Of a stretch of 64,000 nt of DNA, positions 54,521-62,105 are shown piece by piece. The DNA is from Sphingobacterium spiritivorum ATCC 33861 (lineage in GTDB: Bacteria > Bacteroidota > Bacteroidia > Sphingobacteriales > Sphingobacteriaceae): assembly GCF_000143765.1 (NCBI RefSeq), contig NZ_GL379771.1, positions 620,001 to 684,000 of the forward strand, read 5' to 3'. The translations under genes and the position numbers were made by a program. Positions within the stretch are counted from its first letter, which is position 1. Each line of letters begins with the position of its first letter. Below the pieces are notes generated by a model. The model was not told the DNA's origin and searched no databases. It saw only the letters and a list, made by a program, of their open reading frames with translations.

Positions 54521-54553
54521 CTGTCTCCTGTAGTCCAATAGACCAGGAGACAG
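54521..54553 (+). terminator. Terminator after ugd
   Basis: Arms CTGTCTCCTG (54521-54530) and CAGGAGACAG (54544-54553) are followed by TTCATCTTTT. It lies six bases after the ugd stop and may also serve the convergent outer-membrane gene. Confidence 0.65.
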
Positions 54554-54561
54554 TTCATCTT

Positions 54562-55194
54562 TTATAATTGAATTCCCACACCAAGCGATAATACTCTGTT
54601 TTTGGCTGTATTGTCGATATTACTTCCGTATAAATTAGATAAGCCCAGACCATAGCCCATATTAACCAGTAAGCCATTTTCAAACTTATAATTAGCCATC
54701 AGGCTAATTCCATAATCCTGTCTTTTCATTTCTTTACCATTGAAGTCAAAATCAATGTTTCCGCTTTTATAAACATCACTCTGACCTTCAAACTTTTGTT
54801 TTCCCGAAAGGTTAAATCCAATATAAGGGCCGGCACCAAATTGCAACTGATCATTTCCGATCAACATCTTACCAACGATATGAAGAGGGATTTCAACTAC
54901 CCAAAGTCTGGTCTTCAGGTTACCGTAACTGGTTTCACTCTCGAAAAATTTGTCATTATACCCTTTCCCTACCAGTGAAACACCCGGTTGAATTGAAAAA
55001 TATTGTGCAACAGGCAGATCTACAAAACCTCCGACAAAACCGGATAAATATGTCCTCGGATTTCCGCCCTCTGAAAACTGAAAAGTAGGAAAAGCTAATC
55101 CCCCCTTGACTCCGAATTCGATCTTCGATTTATATTGCGCATGTACCGCAACACTCATACAGACAAAAGCTAATACTATGGAAAGTCTTTTCAT
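54562..55194 (-). CDS. Small outer-membrane beta-barrel protein (PorT-like)
   Basis: This 210-residue protein has a signal peptide (MKRLSIVLAFVCMSVAVHAQ). Alternating strands follow: SKIEFGVKGGLAFPTF, YFSIQPGVSLVGKGYND, LWVVEIPLHIVGKMLIG, LQFGAGPYIGFNL, YGISLMANYKFENGLLVNMGYGLGLSNL and VLSLGVGIQL at the C-terminus. This is the eight-stranded outer-membrane barrel of the OMP_b-brl_2/PorT type, abundant in Bacteroidota. The role is unknown; a structural barrel or ligand-binding porin is likely. The gene has its own promoter element and terminates at the hairpin after ugd. Confidence 0.85.
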   Translation of the reverse strand: MKRLSIVLAFVCMSVAVHAQYKSKIEFGVKGGLAFPTFQFSEGGNPRTYLSGFVGGFVDLPVAQYFSIQPGVSLVGKGYNDKFFESETSYGNLKTRLWVVEIPLHIVGKMLIGNDQLQFGAGPYIGFNLSGKQKFEGQSDVYKSGNIDFDFNGKEMKRQDYGISLMANYKFENGLLVNMGYGLGLSNLYGSNIDNTAKNRVLSLGVGIQL

Positions 55195-55216
55195 ATAATA
55201 TAAAATAAGTGTTTCT

Positions 55217-55224
55217 CAAATATA
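55217..55224 (-). promoter_or_regulatory. -7 promoter element of the beta-barrel gene
   Basis: On the minus strand TATATTTG matches TAnnTTTG exactly, 22 bases before the ATG at 55194. Confidence 0.45.
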
Positions 55225-55253
55225 CAAGATAAACCCAGATCTTGTACCAAAAA

Positions 55254-55291
55254 ATAAGAGCGGGATGTCAATTTTAACATCCCGCTCTTAT
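55254..55291 (-). terminator. Terminator of the wza-wzc-like operon
   Basis: Fourteen-base arms (55254-55267 and 55278-55291, ATAAGAGCGGGATG/CATCCCGCTCTTAT) with a ten-base loop. On the minus strand a T-run follows. It lies 24 bases after the Wzc-like stop. Confidence 0.8.
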
Positions 55292-55314
55292 CATCTTTTA
55301 TAGAATAGAGTTCA

Positions 55315-57732
55315 TTAAATTCTGTTCTTATCTTTTCCGAAAATCAGATTTTTCAAGCGTTTACGTAAAGACACTTCACCAGTATCTCCATATCCGTAGC
55401 CGTAACCGTAGCCATAGCCGTAACCTCTGGCAAAGTCCACATCATTGATTACTACAGCCATATTCTTCAATTTGCCTTTTTCATACAGCTCTTTTGGAAC
55501 ATTTAGCAAACGCTTATCCAGATAATTGGCCCGGGCCACATAAATGGTAAGATCGGCATTATCAGCAATCAATAACGTATCTGTTACTAAGCTCACAGGA
55601 GCTGTATCCACCAGTACATAGTCATAATGTGTTCTGCAATATTCGATCACATCATTAAAATGTCCGTTCATCAGTAATTCAGCGGGGTTAGGAGCTACAT
55701 ATCCGGAATAAATGACATCAAAATCGTAAGATCCGGGCTTTTTGATAATAATGTTATCAATAGGCATCTCCGGATTTATGAGGAATTGCGTAATTCCGAT
55801 ATTGGTATGCTGAAGGTGCGATAATCCTAAATAATCCAATACCTTCGGACTACGTATATCAGCTCCGATCAATACCACACTCTTACCAGACATAGCCAGG
55901 ATACGTGCAAGGTTGGTCGACACAAAGGATTTACCTTCTCCCGATGTAGTAGAGGTAATAAACATAACTGAAGAACTTCCCTTGCGATTTCCCAACATAA
56001 AGGAAATGTTGGTTCGTAAAATCCGGAAGGCCTCCGCAAGTGAACTACGGTCATTTTCTCTGATGATGGGATCCTTAGCAGATGGTACTTCCCCTAGAAT
56101 AGGAGCTGATAACTTCTCTTCTATATCTTTTCTTGAATGCACCTTATTGTCCATCAAAAATTTGATGTAGAGCACCCCGAAAGGAAGTAATATTCCTAAT
56201 ACCAGTGCCCCAAGCAATACAATACTCTTTTTAGGAGCAACAGGAATGTCCGAACCAAATGCTTTATCAATTATTTTCAGATTATCAGGAGTCGCAGCAG
56301 CTTTGATCTCGTTTTCTTCTCTTTTCTGTAATAAGAAGAGATAAAGCGATTCTACAATCTGTTGTTGTCTGGAGATATCGCGATAGCCTCTTTCCTGTTG
56401 AGGCAGATTACTCAATTTACCCTGCAGTTCTGATTTTTTGCCTTTTGCAGCGTTTAGTGAAAGTTGAACGGAGGTTCTGTAATTATTTAAGGAACGAAGC
56501 AGGTTATTATTGAGTACGCGGATATTATCATTCAGATTCTTTACTACAGGGTTTTCAGGAGTTGAAGACTTTAACAGATCATCCCGCTCTAATACCATCT
56601 TATTATATTCAGCGATTGTCTTTTCTATCGACACATCCTGTAATCCTACGTTAGTAGGCAACAATTCTGTATTATTAGACTGAATTGATTCCTTCATAAA
56701 ATCCACCAGGCCTAATTGCGTCTGCTGCTCCATTACCTTTTTATCAGATTCACTGGCAGTCTCCAAATATAACTTTGCTTCAGCCTCTACATCCGTCAGT
56801 CGGTTTCCTTCCTTGAATTTTTCGGCTTCCCTATCTACACCGATCAGATCTCCCGTAATGATAGCCAGACGATCTCCTATAAATTTAGAAGTGGCACGAG
56901 TCAATTTATGTTTATCCTCTGTCAGATCCGTATTATACTGATTGATCAGTTCGTCAACAATTTGTTCTGCTTTTTCTTTTGAATTAGCAGTCATGGAAAA
57001 GTTGATAATATTGGATTGCTTTTCCGGATTAGGGGTAATATTAATTCCCTTAATCAGATCCAGTACCATTTTCTTTTTTGGTATGATAGTGATTCCATAG
57101 GATAAATCCTTAGCCTGATCTAATTGATTACCATTTGGAACGAGCAAGACCTCTCCGATAGTAGTTTTAATTTTCTTTCCAAAATCAAAGGTTCCCACTT
57201 CTTTTGTTTTAAGATTCTTCAGTGAAAATTTAGTATTTGACAATACTTCTACAATGAAGCTTCCGCTAACTGAATCCCTGTATTCTGAGGATTGATTTAA
57301 CAGCACCCATTTAAATGGAGACTGTTGCTCTGTGATATCCTGAGAGGTCAAACGTCCTTTAACACTGTAATTAGTAGATAAATTTAATCTATCTACGACC
57401 TTACTTACTAATCTTCGGGATTTCAGGACATCGATCTGATCCATTACCTGTGAGGAAGTAGCTGATGAACCAGCCATTTCAGCCAGATCAGATAACCCGG
57501 CCAATTCTCCTTTTGCACTCTTTTCATCCGGTAAAAGAATCTTTGCATCAACCGCATACTGTTTAGGGGTGTAGCGAAGATACAAAAAGGCAAGTGCAAG
57601 AACTACAAATACGGAAATAACAAACCATTTCCAGTAATACAGATACTGCTCAAATAGGGCTTTTAAGTTTAATTCTTCTCCCTCGCTTTCCATAGAAGCA
57701 TTAGGCAGAGTATGGTTGGGTTTTGGAGTCAT
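55315..57732 (-). CDS. Wzc-like polysaccharide co-polymerase / tyrosine autokinase
   Basis: This 805-residue inner-membrane protein has a first helix near 35-55 (WFVISVFVVLALAFLYL), a long periplasmic Wzz domain with coiled coil (about 60-505), and a second helix near 510-530 (SIVLLGALVLGILLPFGVLYI). The cytosolic BY-kinase domain has Walker A TSTTSGEGKS, Walker A' VVLIGADIRSP and Walker B YDYVLVDTAP. The tail reads FARGYGYGYGYGYGYGD: six Gly-Tyr units in place of the usual Tyr cluster that BY-kinases phosphorylate. It probably controls chain length and export of an exopolysaccharide, together with the Wza-like protein encoded 6 bases upstream. No glycosyltransferase cluster is in the window. 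Confidence 0.92.
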   Translation of the reverse strand: MTPKPNHTLPNASMESEGEELNLKALFEQYLYYWKWFVISVFVVLALAFLYLRYTPKQYAVDAKILLPDEKSAKGELAGLSDLAEMAGSSATSSQVMDQIDVLKSRRLVSKVVDRLNLSTNYSVKGRLTSQDITEQQSPFKWVLLNQSSEYRDSVSGSFIVEVLSNTKFSLKNLKTKEVGTFDFGKKIKTTIGEVLLVPNGNQLDQAKDLSYGITIIPKKKMVLDLIKGINITPNPEKQSNIINFSMTANSKEKAEQIVDELINQYNTDLTEDKHKLTRATSKFIGDRLAIITGDLIGVDREAEKFKEGNRLTDVEAEAKLYLETASESDKKVMEQQTQLGLVDFMKESIQSNNTELLPTNVGLQDVSIEKTIAEYNKMVLERDDLLKSSTPENPVVKNLNDNIRVLNNNLLRSLNNYRTSVQLSLNAAKGKKSELQGKLSNLPQQERGYRDISRQQQIVESLYLFLLQKREENEIKAAATPDNLKIIDKAFGSDIPVAPKKSIVLLGALVLGILLPFGVLYIKFLMDNKVHSRKDIEEKLSAPILGEVPSAKDPIIRENDRSSLAEAFRILRTNISFMLGNRKGSSSVMFITSTTSGEGKSFVSTNLARILAMSGKSVVLIGADIRSPKVLDYLGLSHLQHTNIGITQFLINPEMPIDNIIIKKPGSYDFDVIYSGYVAPNPAELLMNGHFNDVIEYCRTHYDYVLVDTAPVSLVTDTLLIADNADLTIYVARANYLDKRLLNVPKELYEKGKLKNMAVVINDVDFARGYGYGYGYGYGYGDTGEVSLRKRLKNLIFGKDKNRI
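55388..55425 (-). repeat. Coding Gly-Tyr repeat in the Wzc-like kinase tail
   Basis: Six consecutive Gly-Tyr pairs are coded by mixed synonymous codons (GGT/GGC/GGA and TAC/TAT). The codon mixture argues for a selected protein repeat rather than fresh slippage of one hexamer. Confidence 0.8.
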
Positions 57733-57738
57733 ATAATA

Positions 57739-58518
57739 TTAACGTACAATAACGGATATAATGGTAATAATTAATCCCGCAATTGAGATAATGATATTTG
57801 TATTTTGTCCATAGTTTGCATTTCTGATCTGAGAACCGTTGGGCTCTACATATACCACATCATTTTGAGCGAGATAATAGAAAGGCGAATTAAGGGCATC
57901 CTGTTTTGTCAGGTCGATTCTGTTCATAGTCTTAGCTCCATTAATCTCCCGGATGACCAGTACATTATTTCGCATTCCTTTCATAGTCATATCTCCGGCT
58001 AGTCCTAAGGCTTCAAATATAGTTACCCGCTCATTATTTAACGTATATGTTCCGGGTTTAGCGACTTCGCCAACTACGGTTACTTTAAAATTACTATAGG
58101 ATATATTTACACCCGGATCCAGTATATAGGTCTTTAATCGCTGACGGATCAGATCCATTGCTTCCAGACGTGTTAGTCCTCCTACTTTAAGCTTCCCTAA
58201 TACCGGAAAATCAATATCTCCGTTATCATCTACAGTATAGGTGGGTTTAAAAGCCATATCCGTTGCTGTTCCTGCTGTTGGTTGATATACGTTTTGCGGA
58301 TTAAATGGCAAAGTAGCTTTTATATCTGCAGCAGAAACAGAGATTGCCAAAATATCGTTGGGCTGGATTTTCGGGATATGCTGTTGATAAATTGTACTGA
58401 TCTGAGTAGAGTCAGGCTGTAGATAAATTATCTCTTTGCGCGATCCACAGGAAAACATACCGACCAGGGTAAGAAGAAACAGCGACAAGAAAAAAGCTCT
58501 CGAAAAATTGATATTCAT
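57739..58518 (-). CDS. Wza-like polysaccharide export lipoprotein
   Basis: This 259-residue protein has a lipoprotein signal with C24 as the lipidated residue (LVGMFSCGSRKE). The Poly_export domain follows (QPNDILAISVSAADIKATLPFN, VDDNGDIDFPVLGKLKVGGLTRLEAMDLIRQRL), then SLBB domain (SNFKVTVVGEVAKPGTYTLNNERVTIFEALGLAGDM), and a C-terminal hydrophobic helix (NIIISIAGLIITIISVIVR) that would insert in the outer membrane as in Wza. It should form the outer-membrane exit channel for exopolysaccharide. It is the first gene of a pair with the Wzc-like kinase, separated by six bases. Confidence 0.92.
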   Translation of the reverse strand: MNINFSRAFFLSLFLLTLVGMFSCGSRKEIIYLQPDSTQISTIYQQHIPKIQPNDILAISVSAADIKATLPFNPQNVYQPTAGTATDMAFKPTYTVDDNGDIDFPVLGKLKVGGLTRLEAMDLIRQRLKTYILDPGVNISYSNFKVTVVGEVAKPGTYTLNNERVTIFEALGLAGDMTMKGMRNNVLVIREINGAKTMNRIDLTKQDALNSPFYYLAQNDVVYVEPNGSQIRNANYGQNTNIIISIAGLIITIISVIVR

Positions 58519-58995
58519 ATATTCTGTTGAATAAAGATTGATATGGTATTAAAAAGTTTTTATAATGCTTTGGCACAGCAATAATCAGTCCAAGGCACCA
58601 TTCCTATCCCAATAAACCGTAAAAATACAATTCTTTTCAACAAGCAGGTACGTTTTTTTCAAATAAATAGACAGGACTTATTTACATCTAAACTCTACAA
58701 CCAAACTAAAAAATAACACAAACATCTATATATCAAAAACATACGAAAGAAAAAGCTAATAAACTTAAACCTAAATCACACATCTTTTCAGTTAACATCA
58801 AACTGATAAACAGGACTATGAGAAAGCACAAAATACTGCAAATATTATCTTTATAAACCTCGTCAAAACTTGTACTATCCATACGCTATAGCTATATTAG
58901 CATCCGGAATACCAGAGACATCTACCAACGTTTCGTCAGAAAAACATTCACTACAAAAATGAGTATCGTACAAACTCTTTTCGGGTTGTGGTTAT
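58519..58995. other. 477-bp intergenic region between divergent wza-like and araC-like genes
   Basis: AT-rich DNA with no credible coding sequence. It should hold both divergent promoters, but I find no exact TAnnTTTG element at a suitable distance on either strand and no long inverted repeat. It could contain sites for the AraC-type regulator, which I cannot identify by eye. Confidence 0.5.
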
Positions 58996-59868
58996 ATGTC
59001 AATGGAAAACTGTAACACAAGTATGAGTTCTATGCCTATTGATTTCGGAATACATTTATCAGATAGTATACATAATCATCTTCCCCAAGCGTATAATAAT
59101 ATCCGAAGGGATCTCTATCTAATTCTGTTGACTCAGGATAAACCCTACAGATTATATATCGGAGATTCAGAAGTTGAGCTTGCGCCTCATACACTTGCCT
59201 ATATTAATCCGAATGTGGCAACACGCTTTGTTCCTCAGGGAGATGCACATATGCACATCCTTTATTTCACAGCAGATTTTTATGCTCAGACATCCAGAGA
59301 TACCTTTTTCTTAACACAAAGTCCACTCTTCAAAGAGAATATCAATTTATTTCAGTTATCTGAAGAAGGAATTTTATATTCTACAAATCTGATTAATCTG
59401 TTATATAATATAAGAGACAAATATAAAGAGAAGATATATCAGGATCTTCTGCATAATTTATTAGAGCAGATACTATTGCTTGGCATGATCTATAATCCGC
59501 ATCATATTGAATATATTCACAGCGAAAATTCTGAAGAATTTCTGAGCAGATATTTCGAGAAGTTATTGGAACAACATCTTGCAAAAGAGAAATCCGTCAA
59601 ATTTTATGCAGATATGTTGCAGGTTAGTTCCCGTAAACTTACTGCTGCCACAAGACAGGCCTTAGGCAAAACGCCAAAAGAGATTATTCTCGAGCATATT
59701 ACACAGGAAGCGAAACGTAAATTGATAAATACACAAAAAAGCATTAAAGAGATCGCCTATGCGCTTGGATACAAGGATGAGAACAATTTCAGTTCTCTGT
59801 TTACAAAAGAAGTGGGTTGCTCTCCAAAAATATACCGTCGCCGGAACCAATACCCGCCTAAAGACTAA
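58996..59868 (+). CDS. AraC-family transcriptional regulator
   Basis: This 290-residue protein has an N-terminal cupin-like domain (about 20-110, YRLYIGDSEVELAPHTLAYINPNVATRFVPQGDAHMHILYF) and a C-terminal AraC double helix-turn-helix (about 190-285: VKFYADMLQVSSRKLTAATRQALGKTPKEIILEHITQEAKRKL and KSIKEIAYALGYKDENNFSSLFTKEVGCSPKIYRRRN). The cupin could bind a small ligand. The gene lies 110 bases upstream of the fibre-like locus on the same strand and is divergent from the polysaccharide-export pair, so it may control either; the fibre locus is the more natural target. Confidence 0.9.
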   Translation: MSMENCNTSMSSMPIDFGIHLSDSIHNHLPQAYNNIRRDLYLILLTQDKPYRLYIGDSEVELAPHTLAYINPNVATRFVPQGDAHMHILYFTADFYAQTSRDTFFLTQSPLFKENINLFQLSEEGILYSTNLINLLYNIRDKYKEKIYQDLLHNLLEQILLLGMIYNPHHIEYIHSENSEEFLSRYFEKLLEQHLAKEKSVKFYADMLQVSSRKLTAATRQALGKTPKEIILEHITQEAKRKLINTQKSIKEIAYALGYKDENNFSSLFTKEVGCSPKIYRRRNQYPPKD

Positions 59869-59967
59869 GATTACAAAAATTAATGATCGTACTCATTAAC
59901 CTGTAATTTCACAAGAAATTAATCGGATTTTAAAGTATGATTTGTTAAATTTACAGTATCACCTATT

Positions 59968-59974
59968 GAGGAGG
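59968..59974 (+). promoter_or_regulatory. Strong Shine-Dalgarno-like sequence before the first fibre-subunit gene
   Basis: GAGGAGG lies 4 bases before the ATG at 59979. Few genes here have a recognisable Shine-Dalgarno sequence, as is usual in Bacteroidota. It supports the chosen start. Confidence 0.45.
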
Positions 59975-59978
59975 CCCT

Positions 59979-60509
59979 ATGAAATGGTTAGTACTTCTGC
60001 TCATATTTATAAGTTTTGCAAATGCAGAGACTGCGTTTGCACAAGTGGCCAGACCTGTACAATTAAACATTATCCTTCATGAAGTACAGCACCTCTCCGT
60101 CAATCCTGAACAATCCACTACTAACCTTGAATATAAAACAGTAAAAGATTATCGCGAGGGTGTTTCCAAAACACAAAACAATCACCTGACAGTACTGAGT
60201 ACTACTCCTTATATTATAAAAGTACAGGTCATGGAAAATGAGCAACAGGCAGGTACTTCTGCATCTGTGTCATCACCTTCTCTTGAGCTTTTTGCGCAAC
60301 CTACTAATTCTACATTTCCTGTTCATACCGAGCTTCAGCAACTCAGTACTAAAGATGCTTCTTTAATAAGTAGCGACCACCCAAGTACAGGTACATATTA
60401 TGATGTTATCTACAAAAGTACAGGGCAGCAATCTGCTATAGATTTCATCAAAAATAACGAGAAAACAACCTACTCCAACACCATTCTCTACAGCATCGAA
60501 AGTAAGTAA
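59979..60509 (+). CDS. Exported fibre-subunit-like protein 1
   Basis: This 176-residue protein has a signal peptide ending FANAETAFAQ near residue 22. The mature part begins VARPVQLNIILHEVQHLSV, continues NLEYKTVKDYREGVSKTQNNHLTVLSTTPYIIKV and ends KTTYSNTILYSIESK. The same three blocks occur in order in the next gene product, so the two are paralogues. Beta-rich make-up, a conserved last strand and no cysteine would fit a chaperone-assembled fibre subunit of the spore-coat-U or pilin kind, with a PapD-like chaperone encoded further on. No named family is recognised. A hairpin follows, so this gene may be expressed at a different level from the second subunit. Confidence 0.7.
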   Translation: MKWLVLLLIFISFANAETAFAQVARPVQLNIILHEVQHLSVNPEQSTTNLEYKTVKDYREGVSKTQNNHLTVLSTTPYIIKVQVMENEQQAGTSASVSSPSLELFAQPTNSTFPVHTELQQLSTKDASLISSDHPSTGTYYDVIYKSTGQQSAIDFIKNNEKTTYSNTILYSIESK

Positions 60510-60516
60510 ATATTCT

Positions 60517-60540
60517 TTTGTAGAGACCCGTCTACAAAAA
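60517..60540 (+). terminator. Hairpin between the two fibre-subunit genes
   Basis: Arms TTTTGTAGA (60517-60525) and TCTACAAAA (60532-60540) with loop GACCCG. The U-tract is short, so it may attenuate rather than fully end transcription. Confidence 0.5.
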
Positions 60541-60588
60541 TAGGTGTTACAACAGTTTTTCATATTTCTTTGTTCCTTTTTCATCTTT

Positions 60589-60616
60589 TTGGATCCGTTA
60601 TTCCATAGTAATTTTG
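60589..60616 (+). promoter_or_regulatory. Complete Bacteroidota promoter of the second fibre-subunit gene
   Basis: TTG (60589-60591, within TTTTTG), 17 bases, then TAATTTTG (60609-60616) form a full -33/-7 promoter. It is the best vegetative promoter in the window and predicts a start near 60622, about 60 bases before the ATG. Confidence 0.65.
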
Positions 60617-60681
60617 TCATGTCAAAGAAATACAAATAGTTTATTTTCAGAGACATAGCAAATTTTAAACAACAAACGAAA

Positions 60682-61209
60682 ATGAAAAAATTCTTATTGG
60701 CACTTGTAGTTACAGGAGCTATGGTAACAGCAGCAAAAGCACAAACAGCAGCAGTAAAAGTTAATGTTATCCTTAACCCAATACAATCTATTTCTCTTGG
60801 AGAAGGCGCTTCAAACGACGTTGTAAATTTAGAATACAAAACAGTTGAAGATTACAAAAACGGAGTATCCAAAACAGTAAACAATCAACTATATGTTACT
60901 TCCATTGGTGGAGGTTATAAGATAAAAGCGAAGTCATCCGTTAACAATCCGGTAGCGACTACCGCAGCTGAAAAAAACATTGACGGTAGCACTGTAACCG
61001 TTAAGATTGAAGGAAAAGGAACAACGTATACAAACAATATCCGTGATCTTGTTGCCGGTAAAGATGCTTACCAGTCAACAGCTACCTCAGGAGAGTCATT
61101 AAATGTAACATATGCAGCAGCTGGAAACAATGCTTATGTTGACAAAGTTTTGAACAAACAAAAAACGACATACACTGTAAATGTTGTGTATGAAATCACA
61201 GCAGAGTAA
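60682..61209 (+). CDS. Exported fibre-subunit-like protein 2 (probable major subunit)
   Basis: This 175-residue protein has a signal peptide (MKKFLLALVVTGAMVTAAKAQ). The mature part reads AAVKVNVILNPIQSISL, then VNLEYKTVEDYKNGVSKTVNNQLYVTSIGGGYKIKAKS and a last strand KTTYTVNVVYEITAE, matching the preceding protein block by block. The middle is Ala/Thr/Asn-rich, like many fibre or surface-layer proteins, with no cysteine. It has its own strong promoter and a strong terminator after it, so it is probably made in excess over the chaperone and later genes, as a major subunit would be. The fibre role is inferred from these features and from the PapD-like neighbour. Confidence 0.72.
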   Translation: MKKFLLALVVTGAMVTAAKAQTAAVKVNVILNPIQSISLGEGASNDVVNLEYKTVEDYKNGVSKTVNNQLYVTSIGGGYKIKAKSSVNNPVATTAAEKNIDGSTVTVKIEGKGTTYTNNIRDLVAGKDAYQSTATSGESLNVTYAAAGNNAYVDKVLNKQKTTYTVNVVYEITAE

Positions 61210-61224
61210 TCTCAGAACATTTAT

Positions 61225-61268
61225 AAATACAAAAAACTACATCTTACTTGGTGTAGTTTTTTGTATTT
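61225..61268 (+). terminator. Strong stem-loop after the second fibre-subunit gene
   Basis: Seventeen-base perfect arms (61225-61241 and 61252-61268) with a ten-base loop, A-run on the left and T-run on the right. It lies 16 bases after the subunit stop and before the chaperone gene, and probably reduces read-through into the later genes. Confidence 0.75.
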
Positions 61269-61295
61269 TAGGACATTCTATAAGATCCTACCACT

Positions 61296-62105
61296 ATGAA
61301 AAATCTGCTTATTAGTATACTGCTACTGGTATCTGCATCATCCGTATTTGCTCAGACAGGTATTACGGTAGGCCCTCCGCGGACTTATTTTGTAGCCGGT
61401 CCCGGCCAGCAACAGACACAGCGTATTTCTATCAGCAATCCAAGCAAAGATTATACTATGGAACTAGCCGTTTCTTTTGAAGACTGGCAGTATAGTACAT
61501 ATGGAGACAATCAGACTTTTCCTAAGGGAACATTAGCCACATCATGTGCAGCATGGCTTTCTACACCGGAGATTTACTTTTCACTGAAACCTGAAGAAAC
61601 CAAGATGATCAATGTTAACATTTCCGTACCAAAAGATTATGTGGCACTCGATACAGTACCTGTACGTACAGCCATGATGTTTGTTACGCAGATGAACCCA
61701 AAGACCGGCGTTAACAAAGAAGGAGCTAATATTCGTATAGCACTTCGTTCCGGAATTAAACTATATCAGGCTTTGCCGGGTAAAAACAATGCGGATATTG
61801 AGATTGAAGGACTTAAATATAATAAGGGAGAATCACAGGCGCTTGAACTTAACTTCAGCAATACAGGTAACATTTGGGCAGACGGACAGATTGCAGTAGA
61901 GTTACTTAATCAGGAAAATGGAAAAAAAACGGAATTACCTTCTTCAAACTTCTTTACCATGCCACGGGATAAGCGCATCTTCCCTATTCCCCTACCTAAA
62001 GAACTCGAGAACGGAACCTATCTCGCTTCCGTTCTAATCAGCTATGGAGAAAAAGATGCTGTAAAAATCGGAGAACTTGAATTCAATTATGAAAAATCAA
62101 ATTAA
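61296..62105 (+). CDS. PapD-like periplasmic chaperone
   Basis: This 269-residue protein has a signal peptide (MKNLLISILLLVSASSVFAQ). The first Ig domain begins TGITVGPPRTYFVAGPGQQQTQRISISNPSKDYTMELAVSFEDW, the PapD start strand with a conserved basic residue after the opening proline pair. It continues with SLKPEETKMINVNISVPKDY and the G1-like strand IRIALRSGIKLYQALPG, in which the Lys matches the second anchor residue of PapD. A second beta domain follows. It should hold subunits in the periplasm and pass them to an outer-membrane assembly protein. The next gene overlaps its 3' end by 17 bases. Confidence 0.8.
   Translation: MKNLLISILLLVSASSVFAQTGITVGPPRTYFVAGPGQQQTQRISISNPSKDYTMELAVSFEDWQYSTYGDNQTFPKGTLATSCAAWLSTPEIYFSLKPEETKMINVNISVPKDYVALDTVPVRTAMMFVTQMNPKTGVNKEGANIRIALRSGIKLYQALPGKNNADIEIEGLKYNKGESQALELNFSNTGNIWADGQIAVELLNQENGKKTELPSSNFFTMPRDKRIFPIPLPKELENGTYLASVLISYGEKDAVKIGELEFNYEKSN

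Noticed and set aside
55388..55425. Gly-Tyr repeat as a simple slippage tract or phase-variable site
   Set aside because: The codons are mixed, so there is no long identical DNA tract to slip on.
58519..58995. Search for a small gene or RNA in the 477-base gap before the AraC gene
   Set aside because: No open frame with a start context and no stable long hairpin was seen; the region is treated as regulatory.
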